Source of the DNA: Helianthus annuus
Lineage: Eukaryota > Streptophyta > Magnoliopsida > Asterales > Asteraceae
NCBI RefSeq assembly: GCF_002127325.2
Contig: NC_035441.2
Span: 156,269,122 to 156,333,121, forward strand
Direction of reading: 5' to 3'
DNA: 64,000 nt
The notes beneath the pieces were generated by a model that ran no database searches, was not told the origin of the DNA, and worked only from the letters and a program-made list of their open reading frames with translations. A program made the translations under genes and the position numbers. Within the stretch, counting starts at the first letter, position 1; each line of letters starts with the position of its first letter. Below, one piece after another: positions 34,817 to 45,164 of the stretch.

Positions 34817-35092
34817 GGGCATGTATAGTTATAAAGCCCCTTGTAGGGTGTTATGCGATAAGTGACGGATTGTGTAAGAGAGGGGCTTTATATAACTTGA
34901 GTGTATAGTGGGATTATATATGTATGAGCTTTATATATATACATGTATGTATATGTGTGCGAGAGGGGAAAGATTCATCACGCTGCCATGCTCATCATGC
35001 TGCTCCAACTTTCTCCCCCATAGCGCCCCCTGTATTGGTGTTGGCGGCGCTATGCCCATTTTCCTTGTGATGGCGCCCCACTACCGACGCTC
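34817..35092. mobile_element. Harbinger-like MITE
   Basis: The left end GGGCATGTATAGTTATAAAG is preceded by TTA (34814-34816). The right end ...GCGCCCCACTACCGACGCTC is followed by TTA (35093-35095). The terminal similarity is weak, but the TTA duplications and the GGGGCTTTATA words fit a Tourist/Harbinger MITE. Confidence 0.55.
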
Positions 35093-35171
35093 TTAGAATT
35101 CTTATTAAAATCATAAAATATAAATAAACCATCGTTTACTGTAAAAGATATAAATAAACCATCGTTTACTG

Positions 35172-35440
35172 CAGGGCCGGCTCAAAATTTTATAATTTTT
35201 TCTAGGCCCAAAGCGGATAGCAAAAATGAGGCCCTTTTTGTAAATGAAAAAAAATTGCTATGGATCCTATTATTCATATATCATCTTTGTATACGTATAC
35301 TTATCTATTATAAACCTCAATGTTAACAATCTCAAAGCCAAAATTACCAACATAAAATATATTTTGTTAGAATTTGAGGCTCTAGGAAAATGGAGGCCTA
35401 AAGCTCTTGCTTTATTTCACTCCTCCTTGAGCCGGCCCTG
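35172..35440. mobile_element. hAT-type MITE
   Basis: Ends CAGGGCCGGCTCAA and TTGAGCCGGCCCTG are perfect inverted repeats, flanked by an exact 8-bp duplication GTTTACTG (35164-35171 and 35441-35448). 269 bp, no coding region. Confidence 0.92.
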
Positions 35441-35596
35441 GTTTACTGTAAAAGGCCATGTTTATTGATACACCTTAATTAACTTTAAATTTAAAAATAA
35501 GATCAGGAAAAAGGAAATAGTTACACTAATTCAATCTTTTAGTGTGAGAGAAGCAAACGTATGAAACGTACAAAGTTAAAAATCTTCTAATTCTAA

Positions 35597-35842
35597 GACC
35601 ATAGGTAATGGTTAATGCCCACTAAGAGGCATTTTTCACCACATCATCATCATAATGCCCTTTTAAAAAAGGTGTAATGGTTAATGCCCATTTCATTTAT
35701 TACTTTCCATTATTTTTCTTCTCTTTGGGCATTATTATAGAAATGCCCCTCACTCTTCATGCCCCTATAATGCCCATGAGTAATGGTGTAAGGGCATTAT
35801 CAAAATCTTTCATGCCCTTATAAAGCTCCATTACATATGGTC
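35597..35842. mobile_element. Tourist/Harbinger MITE
   Basis: The terminal inverted repeat GACCATAGGTAATGG matches the right end (GACCATATGTAATGG on the other strand) at 14 of 15 positions. A TAA duplication is at 35594-35596 and 35843-35845. Internal AATGCCC and GGGCATT words also pair across the element. Confidence 0.88.
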
Positions 35843-36443
35843 TAAGTGAGATTACTCCTGAAAACTCAAAGATGCAATAACTTATTTTATGGAAATCTAT
35901 ACTTGAATTTCAAGTTATGGAAAATGGATAAACCTCTAAAAAAATTTGTGATGTTTCCTAATGCAATTTTTAACAAATTAGAAAATAAAAGGTTTGATTG
36001 TATTTATTTAAAGACTTCCTTTAGACTACAACCAGTAAAAAGAAGGTGCATTTAGCAACACCCTCAACAGAGATCAACAATATAATCTGATGAATATTTA
36101 CCTCCATAATCACTTATATTCTATCAACTCCAACTCAGTATGTACGCAAACATCAACCAATAATTTGACAAATGAGATATATTTTTATTATAATTTAAGA
36201 AATAAATTTGAACATAACACATGTACACCTATGCAACTGCAACATTTAAAATTGAGAACACTTTAAGACATGATTTGTACACCACATTCATTACTTCACG
36301 CATCACAACCACCACTGATTTTACTCATTTTATTCTGTCTCTTCCATTTGAGGGTAAACCCATAAAAATTGGTTGCGGCAGGCCAAGTAATTACGGGATT
36401 ATTGTGGTGTAGAAATCACCCCCCTCTCTATAAAGTATAAAGT

Positions 36444-39400
36444 TTATGTGATTTTTGCAATTTCGACTAGTAACTTATGTAGGGCCTGAGGCTTTGAAAA
36501 GAAGGGGGAGTGATCGGAACCTTTGAGGCGAAACACTTTTTCTGGCGGGCTTTCGTTTATCATGCTTTCTTGTAGAGTTATGGGAATGGCATTGTCTTCC
36601 GGAGTTTGTATGTAGAATCGTCTGACTGATTCATAGTTTGCGTCTGTGAGAGACAGCTTTTCCAAAACAGGTGGAAATGGAATTGGCCTCATTGAGACAG
36701 AAGCCAATGCTACATCCTAAAACAGAGAAGTGAATCAGTCAAGTACTTAAAAGATTATTAGCTTTTGTTTATCGTTAATGTTCAGAAAAGTAAGGACTAG
36801 TGTGCATTGTCAACTCTAAAAAATATAATTACGCGAGGCAAATGGTAACCATGACACATTCATGGATCATAGGTTGATTCGGCTAAATCTTGTTTACTCA
36901 TGGGTTCATTTGGGTCTGCTCAAATTATACAATGGGTTAGAATGGGGCACTCTTACAAAATTTTGCTAACATAAAACGGGTCCAAATGGGTCAAGCTCCA
37001 CCCGCCGCTCCCACCACTACCGTACTGCCCATTTCAACTTGAGTCATTTTGGTCAAAATCCGTTATGACCTGAACCCCATAACCCGATTGCCGTTTTGCT
37101 AGGCTTAAATATAATCAATATGCACATTTGTGTTTGGTGAAGTATCAATGATGGGTCATACCTTGGCAGGACTGTGATTGAATAAAAGGTCCTTCAAGAG
37201 CGTTTTGTCAAGATCTATTGCAGTTGGAGGCAAATTGTTGCCGTTTGTGTAGAGGAACTTTTGGGCTTGCCTCATGAGATCGTTTGAATTTTCCTGCATT
37301 ATAATATATGCAAATTTTATTTATTAATTGCCACAGAAATTTAAAATATTCTGGCACTTATAACTTGAAAGAAAACTAAAACAACAGGAGCAAGCACTAA
37401 GCTTTTTAGAGACATCAATGCATGTTTGTTAAATATAAGTCATGTTGTACATAGTTCTGCTTATCCTAAACCCATACTGAAGGGAGATTAAGAATAAATT
37501 GTAGATTAATTACGGGTTAGGGGACAAACCTTCTGGGAGAACATATCAAGAGTACTTTGTCCACTTTTCAACATAGAAGCAGCGATAAAGATAGCTTTAG
37601 CGATTTTAGATGGATATAGTTCCATTGCATATGATATGCATGCACCACCAAAGTCATGGCCTACCAAAATCACCTGCATAAACATGACAATTTTGAAGTA
37701 GGAATATGTGAATTAAAGACACTAACTGAAGTCTGACAATAGTACTAAAACAAGCTTATATTGCATATATAACGGAACACATGTAACCTGTTCCAACATG
37801 GAAATTAAATCTAACTACAGTTTTAAATTAAAAAAATTGTCAATGCATCAAGTACATTAAAATGGTCCTGCATTCTGTTCATATATAGATCTGCTTTATG
37901 TTTAAAAATGGTTACTTTAAACTTCTTTTTCTAAGAGCTATGATCATAACACATGTTAACCGCCTTCTTCCTTTCAAATGTAACAATTGTAAGATCTATG
38001 TTTGCATTAACGTCAAAGAAGCAGCAACAAAAGAAATAATAATACTAAATATGAATCAATAGCCGATAGAGGAATAATTTAATAAACCTTCTCTCCATCT
38101 GCAAGCTTCTCCAAGAAATCTGTGAGTGGCGCCACATACTGCGAAAGACTTTGAATGCCATTGGCGTCAAACAGATCAATTCCAGAACCAGTTAAATCAA
38201 TAGCAGTAACTCTAAATTTACATTCTTCTAATAGTGCAATTGTTTTGTACCAACACCAGGCTCCAAAACCTCCTCCATGAACAAGCACGATATGACTAAC
38301 CTCCAATTCATCAGCATTCACATCCTGGTGAACATAAATTATTTTACGCATTATTTAAACCGACAAATCGTTTAAAAGCTATAATACGAAAAAAAAACAA
38401 CTAAATGTTACAAATTACAAAATCTGCTTAATCAAGATCACATTAACATTTACATACCGGTGGTCATAAATTATGTTACGCATTATTTAAACCGACAAAT
38501 CGTTTAAAACTTATAATACGAAAAAACGACAAAATGTTACCAATTACAAAATCTACTTAATCGAGGTCAAATCAACATTTACATCCTGTTTGTCATAAAT
38601 TCTGTTACACATTATTTAAACCGACAAATCGTTTAAAACCTATATTACCAAACAACAACTAAATGTTACAAATTACAAAATCCGCTTAGTCGAGATCCGA
38701 AAACAACCACATATTCCCCAAATCTCCTCACCTATCATTCTATCAAGACACTTTTAAAATCATCTGAATAAGCGAATTTAAACAACTATTCATATCAATG
38801 ATCTAACTACATGTTTAGTGCATTGCACAAGTGGATGTTTCTCTAATTCTCCACAAAAACAATCAGAACATCTACTTTTATATGAATCAATAAAAACTTA
38901 CACATTAATCAAATAACAATCAATTGCGTACGATTTACGAAACGAACAACAATCAGACCTGCTTAAGGAATTACTCTGGATGAAACAGAGGATCAATAAG
39001 GACAACTAAATGTTATAAATAACAAAATCCGCATAATCAAGATCCGAAACAACAAGATATTATCTCGAATCTCTCATCACCTATCAATATACTTTTTAAA
39101 TCATTTGAATAAAAAAATTAAAAAAATAATTCATATCAATGATCTATGTGCATGTTTTTTTCCCTAATTCTCCACAATAACAATCGAAACATCCACTTTT
39201 AGACATGAATCAAAATAACGATCAATTTCGTCCAATTTACGAAACCAGACCTGATTAAGCAACTGTTGAGGAGGAAGCAGAGGATCAGTAAGCGACCGAG
39301 CCCGAGTACTCGAACTCCTTGGCAGCGATTGATGACGCTTGGAGTTCGGAACATGACGTAGAGAACTCGATCGATCAAACGGCAACACACCGCCATTCTG

Positions 39401-39580
39401 CTGCTGGAAAAGCAGAGCGGCAGCGATTGCATGTTCATGAATAACAGAATCGTCGAACTTCTCTCGCTTAATCGAAGAAGATCGAACACGAGACCATCGG
39501 CTGCTTGAATTGGTGTTGTTTGTTACGCGTTTTGAGAGGTTTCTTCGTGGCGGTGATTTTGTTGATAAGCATATCCCCAT
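36444..39580 (-). CDS. MES11-type methylesterase-like alpha/beta hydrolase, 5 exons
   Basis: The exons are 39580-39251, 38324-38088, 37673-37530, 37293-37162 and 36716-36444. All introns have GT-AG ends in phase 0, giving 371 aa. The first 110 aa are a Ser/Arg-rich extension starting MGICLS, a fit to the N-myristoylation rule with a nearby Cys for palmitoylation. The hydrolase starts with SHIVLVHGGGFGAWCWYK (oxyanion-hole HGGG region). It continues with VILVGHDFGGACISYAME at the nucleophile elbow and ends with a PEDNAIP region and GSDHSPFFSKPQ carrying the catalytic-type His. The elbow reads GHDFGG, not GHSFGG, so the usual Ser is Asp. The MES family (related to SABP2) demethylates methyl salicylate, methyl jasmonate or methyl-IAA. 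As I recall, some members of the MES11-15 group also lack the Ser, so esterase activity is doubtful. The frame is complete and probably expressed. Confidence 0.93.
36850..37110. mobile_element. Probable MITE in methylesterase intron 4
   Basis: An insertion-like block of GGGTC/GACCC-rich words (CATGGGTTCATTTGGGTCTG ... AACCCGATTGCCG) within the 445-bp intron, of the GGTCAA/TTGACC-type common in plant MITEs. No exact ends or target duplication were established. Confidence 0.3.
38336..38710. repeat. Three tandem ~128-bp repeats in methylesterase intron 1
   Basis: A unit containing CGCATTATTTAAACCGACAA, then AATGTTACAAATTACAAAAT, occurs at about 38336, 38466 and 38593. A diverged piece lies near 39001-39055 and a related AT-rich stretch at 38700-39170. 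The repeat makes up much of the 926-bp first intron. Confidence 0.85.
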
Positions 39581-39829
39581 TTTTGTGATGGTGTGTTAAT
39601 GAAGTTAGGGTTTATGTGTGATGAAAAAGTGGTTCAACAATGGCGGAGAAGAGAGAGAGAGAGAAGCTTCGGTGCGGAAGATCGTGAGAAAGAGAAGAAG
39701 AAGAAGCCTTTTGGTTTGGTTGCAACTGCTATTGATGAGCGTTGGTTTTTTTCATTTATTTTTTATTTACTATTATCTATGTTTTATTTAATACACTCAT
39801 GCCTACGATTCTAGACAGCGATACTGAAA

Positions 39830-40010
39830 CTGAATGAACCTTTGCTCATGCTCGGTTCGTTTACAAAGCGAATCAAACCGAATTGAGCATTTTTCAACCA
39901 AGTCAAAGTCGAACGAGCGCCTTTCGATCTGAGTATTTTTCGAACGAACGTCGAGCGAGTATCGAGCGTCACATAACAAATAGAAAAGTGACAATGGGGT
40001 TGTTAGTTTT
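39830..40010. mobile_element. Decayed MITE-like piece, GCTCGGTTCG type
   Basis: Contains TTTGCTCATGCTCGGTTCGT and GAACGAGCGCCTTTCGATC. The same words recur at about 42160-42345, so both are copies of one short repeat family. No exact ends seen. Between 40010 and 40490 no gene is visible. Confidence 0.4.
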
Positions 40011-40500
40011 TAAAGTAAAGTGTAGCTTTCATCCCTAAGGTTTCGTCCAATTGGAACACCACTTTTTACGAAATAATAAGGAATAAGGAATATAAAAAAC
40101 ACTCAACTAGTTTTACCGAGATCATCTGAGCAGAAAGATGAATCGTCGATCGATTAAAGGAGAACTTTGATCTATGAGAAGTTTGAAATCGAATCAACTG
40201 ATTGAAAAAAAAAATCTTAGGAAGTTGGCGTCTTGGCGACAGAGAATTTAAATAATGATAGTTGATACGGGGTTTTAATTAGGATTATGTACTTCTGAAT
40301 TGAATGGTAGGTTGGCACTTGAGTATCGATCGACGTTTTACATTTCGGTATTTAACATTTTGACTCAATTACTCTAGATCATTAGACAGTGAATTATTGG
40401 TATAAGCCTTCAATTCTATAATTAAATGGGCTCTAGTTGGCTCTTGAACCAAACATTTTTAACATGCGCCTCTAGTTATTTTATTAATATATATATATAG

Positions 40501-41674
40501 GGTAGGGATATGGTAAAAAGTGTCTAAAATGTAAGAAGGGTAAGAAGTGTTTTAAACCATTGGATATTTGATCTAATGGTTGAGACCAATAGGGTATAAA
40601 AATGTAAATTGTGTTTTAATTAGAGGGACCTTATGTAAAATTGAAGGGCAATAGTGTCTTTTTCAATGTTTCAAATATGGTAACTGTATCCTACACAACC
40701 AAAAACACCTACATTCACTCCTTTTTCCTTAAAAATCGGAATTAATAATCAATATCTAAATCGGAAGCCTCTGTGTTTTATATAAGATTCAAGGCGTGGT
40801 GTTTTACGTTTAGAACTGTAATCAGATTCATGGCGTGGTGTTTTAAAACATCTGGATAAATTGACTATGATTCAAATCATGGTGTTTTATCTGGAATCCA
40901 GAAAATACCATGACTTGAATCATAGTGTTTTATCTGGAGACATTGTTCAATACAATACAAAACATGACTATGATTCAATACAAAACATTCCCAGATTTTA
41001 AAACACCATGACTATGATTCAAGTCATGGTGTTTTATCTGGACAATCAATACAAAACATTCACAGATTTTAAAACACCGTGACTATGATTCAAGTCATGG
41101 TGTTTTATCTGGAGACATTGTTCATGGCGTGTGTTTTAAACATCTGGAGACATTGACTATGATTCAAGTCATGATGTTTTATCTGGAATTCAAGTCAGAT
41201 AAAACACCATGACTTGAATCATAGTCAATGTCTCCAGATGTTTAAAACACCATGCCATGAACAATGTCTCCAGATGTTTAAAACACCACGCCATGAACAA
41301 TGTCTCCAGATAAAACACCATGACTTGAATCATAGTCAATGTCTCCGGATTTTTAAAACACCACGCCATGAACAATGTATCCAGATGTTTAAAACACCAC
41401 GCCATGAACAATGTATGATTAAAAGATGTTGCGATTAAAAGATGATGAAGAATATAAAACAATCAGATGTATCATGTTTCCTAAAATTTCTCCTAATTCA
41501 AAATTCGATTCAAACCCTAATAAAACTCATCGCCAGTTTTTTTTTTTTTTTTTTTTTTGGCAGTTATTCTTGGAAATCAATTAAATGATAAAAATGTCAA
41601 ATTACTAATATACCCTTTTGAATTAATTAGGATAAAGGACACTTGTCATTCCTAAATTATTTCTCACACTTGTC

Positions 41675-41678
<4 letters not shown>
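40501..41678. mobile_element. MULE-like element with inverted minisatellite core
   Basis: The left part GGGTAGGG...AAGTGTCTAAAATGTAAGAAGGGTAAGAAG and the following TTGGATATTTGATCTAATGG TTGAGA block match the layout of the element starting at 45165. The right part has GGATAAAGGACACTTGTCA. The core (about 40800-41440) consists of about 35-bp units with ATGACTATGATTCAAGTCAT and GTGTTTTATCTGGA. Units left of 41185 face one way and units right of it face the other, making a big hairpin. Both ends lie in TA repeats, so the limits are approximate. Confidence 0.55.

Positions 41679-41735
<57 letters not shown>
41679..41735. repeat. (AT)n microsatellite, 57 bp
   Basis: Uninterrupted AT dinucleotides between two transposon-like units. 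A 24-base T run lies upstream at about 41537-41560. Confidence 0.95.
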
Positions 41736-41738
<3 letters not shown>

Positions 41739-42136
41739 AGAGTTGGCTACAAAGTCTATTTTTCCTACAAAGTGTACAAAGTCATAAAACAGCATAATGT
41801 CAACCATAAAACACACTCAAAACCCACAAATAACATAGTGGAGGTTACTAAAATACCATGTTTGTGGGTTTTGTGTTGTGTTTTGAATGATAAGGCTTTG
41901 ATTATCAAATGACTAACATTAGTGTGTTTTATGTTGATTATCATATTGTGTTTTATATTTATAGTTGTACGATGGTGTGTTTGAAGTTTTTAAGGAATGT
42001 TAGGGTTTGGATATTGTGTTTTAGTGAGCTTCACTATGTTATTTGTGAGTTTTGAGTGTGTTTTATGGCTAAAATTGTGGTGTTTCAAGACTTTGTACAC
42101 TTTGTAGGAAAAATGGACTTTGTAGCGGAACCCCAC
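41736..42136. mobile_element. Small inverted-repeat element in TA repeats
   Basis: The ends GGCTACAAAGTCTATTTTTC plus CTACAAAGTGTACAAAGTC (from 41746) and GACTTTGTACACTTTGTAGG plus AAAAATGGACTTTGTAGC (to about 42125) are inverted copies. The body holds several AAAACAC/GTGTTTT words. TA repeats flank both sides. No coding region. Confidence 0.65.
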
Positions 42137-42518
42137 CCTATATATATATATTAAAAAATAATTCGAGCCAACCGAGTCGAATCGAACTGAGCGGAACTTT
42201 GCTCATGCTCGGTTCGTTTCGAATCGAACCAATCCGAACCGAGCGCCTTTTTTCAATCGAGCAGAATCGAACGAGCAAATCCGAATATTTTTTGATCGAG
42301 CATCGAACGAGTCTCGAGCGTAGAGCAATTTGAACAGCCCTAGACATGGCCCATCGTCAATTTCAGAATAAACTCATCGTTCGAAGCCCGCCTGTGATAA
42401 ATCCCTAAGTCGTGTATAACATTTTGTCATGAATTAGATTCCAACCAGCAATCTCCCTTAAAGAAGGTTATTCGAATAATGCCAGAGCCCTGACGCTTTG
42501 GTACATATTTTTGTATTA

Positions 42519-42742
42519 GGGGCTGTTTGGTAGCATCTGAATGGTCATTAAGAGGCTACCTCTTAATGGAACCATTAAGAATTTTACCAATGAGAAGGTA
42601 GAAGAATGTGACATGTGATGATTTACCATTCAGAGGTTACCTCTTAACCATTCAGACTTGAGGTTACCTCTTATTCATTCAGAGGTTTTAAACCATTAAG
42701 AGGTAGCATCTGAATGGTCATTAAGAGGCTACCAAACAGCCC
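42519..42742. mobile_element. Harbinger/Tourist MITE
   Basis: Inverted ends GGGGCTGTTTGGTAGC and GCTACCAAACAGCCC, with TTA duplication at 42516-42518 and 42743-42745. Internal ATCTGAATGGTCATTAAGAG occurs near both ends. 224 bp. Confidence 0.9.
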
Positions 42743-43114
42743 TTAGTTATATATCTAATATTTTTGTATTAATTATATCTAACACTGTAACTATTTTTGG
42801 CAAGTTCTATTTCTGTGAAATATTTTTTTTTCCAATTTTATGCGATATATCTCAACTTTATTATGATTTGAATTTAAACAAAATTACTCTACAGATCAAA
42901 ATTATCCTATAAGATTATTTGTAGAGTAATTTTGATAATTACTCTACTAGTAAATACTTTGGAAAATGCACTGCGTTTTTTACATTTTCACCATATTCGT
43001 ACGTTTTGTATGATGGTATTTGTATTTGATCTTTTGTCTAGATAATATACCCATTTTTAGATAATATACTTAGTGAGCAAAGTTATAATGTTATAACCCT
43101 ATACATCACTTTTA

Positions 43115-44274
43115 GGGGCTGTTTGGCAACTGAAGGAGTATGGTCCCAAATCTCGCACTAAAGCAGTCGTGAGTGACCATCACCCTTATCAAATACTCTC
43201 ACCGGCAAGAACTTATCTGCGTCTGTGCGGGCACGCGCGAACACAGATACCGAATCCAATCGGTCAAGTGATGAGAAGACTTACCTTGTGTATGAAAATG
43301 GATGTCATACATAGCGATGCGGTTTAACACCGCATCCTATGAACATTTTCGTCACGACAAGGGATCTAGGTAACAACAATGGTTACCGCATATGGCGATG
43401 CGGCTTGGCACCACATCCTACAGACATCTTTGCCAAAGCAAGGGATGCGGAAACGACCGCAGTTACCGTGGATAGCGATGCGGCCTGGCACTGCATCCTA
43501 TCCACAGAGCAAGTGGGACTGACACCTTAACAGCAAGTGGCACCAATGACGGTCGCCTGTTAGCCCACACGTAAGCAGCACTGGCATGCAGACTAACAGC
43601 AGCAATGGGACGTGGCATCACCTCCGTGACCAACGAGCCTGACACACCTGCAAAGGGTTGCGCGTTGTCAGTCTAGCCACTCAATTACCCTCCTCCACTC
43701 CTCGGCTATAAATACTCATCCCGGACCAGGTTTGAGGTATCGCTTATCAAACTCTCTCACTCATACTACTATCACACACTTTGCTCTCAAGCAAATTACT
43801 GATTCTCACGCCGGAGAGCGGTAACAAGGAGCACCCCCCACCCCATCCTCCTTATTACGAGTCACGGTGTGTTTCCTTGTTTGGTTAACCACTGTTTCAT
43901 CAGCAACATCTGAATTAGCCTACTTGACGAGACCAGTGAATTAGCCTCCCTTGGTTAACCACTGTTTCATCAGCAACATCTGAATAGTTAAGTGCTGAAC
44001 CAGTAAGAGGTCTGGACCACTAAGTGCTAAACCAATAAGAGGTCTGAACCATTAAGAGCCTGCATAATGCTTAACCGTTCAGAGACAAATGTCTGACCAA
44101 TTAAGATTAGAGGTCTTAACCATTCAGACTCTGTATAAATATTAATCATTCAGAGGCAAATGTCCGAACCATTCAGACATCTGCTCGTAAAACAAACTGT
44201 CTAAATCATTAAGTGCTGAATCAGTAAAAGGTCTGAACTATTAAGGCCTCATTTAAAACGTAAATAAACAACCA
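43115..44274. mobile_element. Harbinger-like MITE split by a solo LTR
   Basis: The left piece GGGGCTGTTTGGCAAC (43115-43130) is preceded by TTA. The right piece resumes with ATCTGAATAGTTAAGTGCTG at about 43978 and ends near 44274 before TTA (44275-44277). The right part closely matches the uninterrupted relative at 49910-50195. The right terminus has decayed. Confidence 0.65.
43131..43972 (+). mobile_element. Solo LTR of a Tat-type Ty3/gypsy relative
   Basis: Begins TGAAGGAGTATGGTCCCAAA and ends CACTGTTTCATCA, flanked by the 5-bp duplication GCAAC (43126-43130 and 43973-43977). The start, the TATAAATA box (43707-43714), the block ATTCTCACGCCGGAG (43802-43816) and the TTTCATCA end all align with the LTR at 51370-52018. 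A 70-bp tandem duplication at the 3' end (43881-43950 and from 43951) gives two possible ends, 43902 or 43972. No internal region is left, as expected after LTR-LTR recombination. Confidence 0.82.
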
Positions 44275-44576
44275 TTAGTGAGCAAATCTTTTAGAATTGA
44301 CAGCTGATTAGTATATGTGAAGGTTGGAAACTAGTGGTCTTTGTTGAAAATAAAAAAATGAGTACGTCGTAAAATTTGTTTTATACAACACAATCGCCAT
44401 CATGAACCCATTGTATTATATTTTAGAGGTTGTGTAGTGTGGTGTATATAAAATAATTTAATTGACATAATATCCCCGGGTCAAAAAGATCTGAATTTAT
44501 TTCGGATGTTTCTTAAAGTAATTTTTATTTAAAGTTAATAGAATATAGTATTGTTACATAACTTGTATAGTTATAT

Positions 44577-44872
44577 TAGGGGTGAGCAAAAGGAAAAACC
44601 CGACCTGACCCGACCATTACCCGACCCGAGAACCGATCAAAAATAAAATATAGAACCGATTCATTACCCTAAATATAGGGTCGGTTCCGGTCCATAGGTC
44701 AAAGTCGGGTTTCACCATGAAAAGAACCGAGAATCGACCCGACCCGACCCGATTTTATATGAAAAATTGGAACCGATCTAAATACCTAGGTACTTGGGTT
44801 CGGGTCGGGTTGGGTAATTTTCGGGTCGGTTCTCGGTTATTTTCGGTCCGAACCTAAACTTGCTCACCCCTA
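44577..44872. mobile_element. hAT-type MITE
   Basis: TAGGGGTGAGCA and TGCTCACCCCTA are inverted ends, flanked by an exact 8-bp duplication AGTTATAT (44569-44576 and 44873-44880). Internal CCCGACCCGA/TCGGGTCGG words are self-complementary, so the 296-bp unit can fold. No gene. Confidence 0.92.
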
Positions 44873-45164
44873 AGTTATATCACACGAACCACCTGCAATT
44901 CACTGATAATGTGTATTTTTTTTATTTATGAGGTCACTTAATTTTTACAACTGGTTCGAATTGTTTTAAAATTAGTGATTTGTGTATGTGTATTTTTTTT
45001 ATTTACAAGGTCGCATAGTTTTTACAACGGGTTCAGTTTGGTCAATAGAACGTAAAACAAGGGGTGATCCATTTTTTTTCCATCTTCAAATGGTAATCAA
45101 ATAAGATATTAAAATGATAATGATCAATTTTTTTTTCCATTATCCTATACCAAATCGATAATAT

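Noticed and set aside
41190..41462. Overlapping frames on both strands with repeated peptides (LFMAWCFKH; MFKTPRHEQC)
   Set aside because: Products of the inverted minisatellite, not of a gene.
41643..41912. Frame beginning with a long Tyr-Ile repeat
   Set aside because: Translation of the (AT)n microsatellite.
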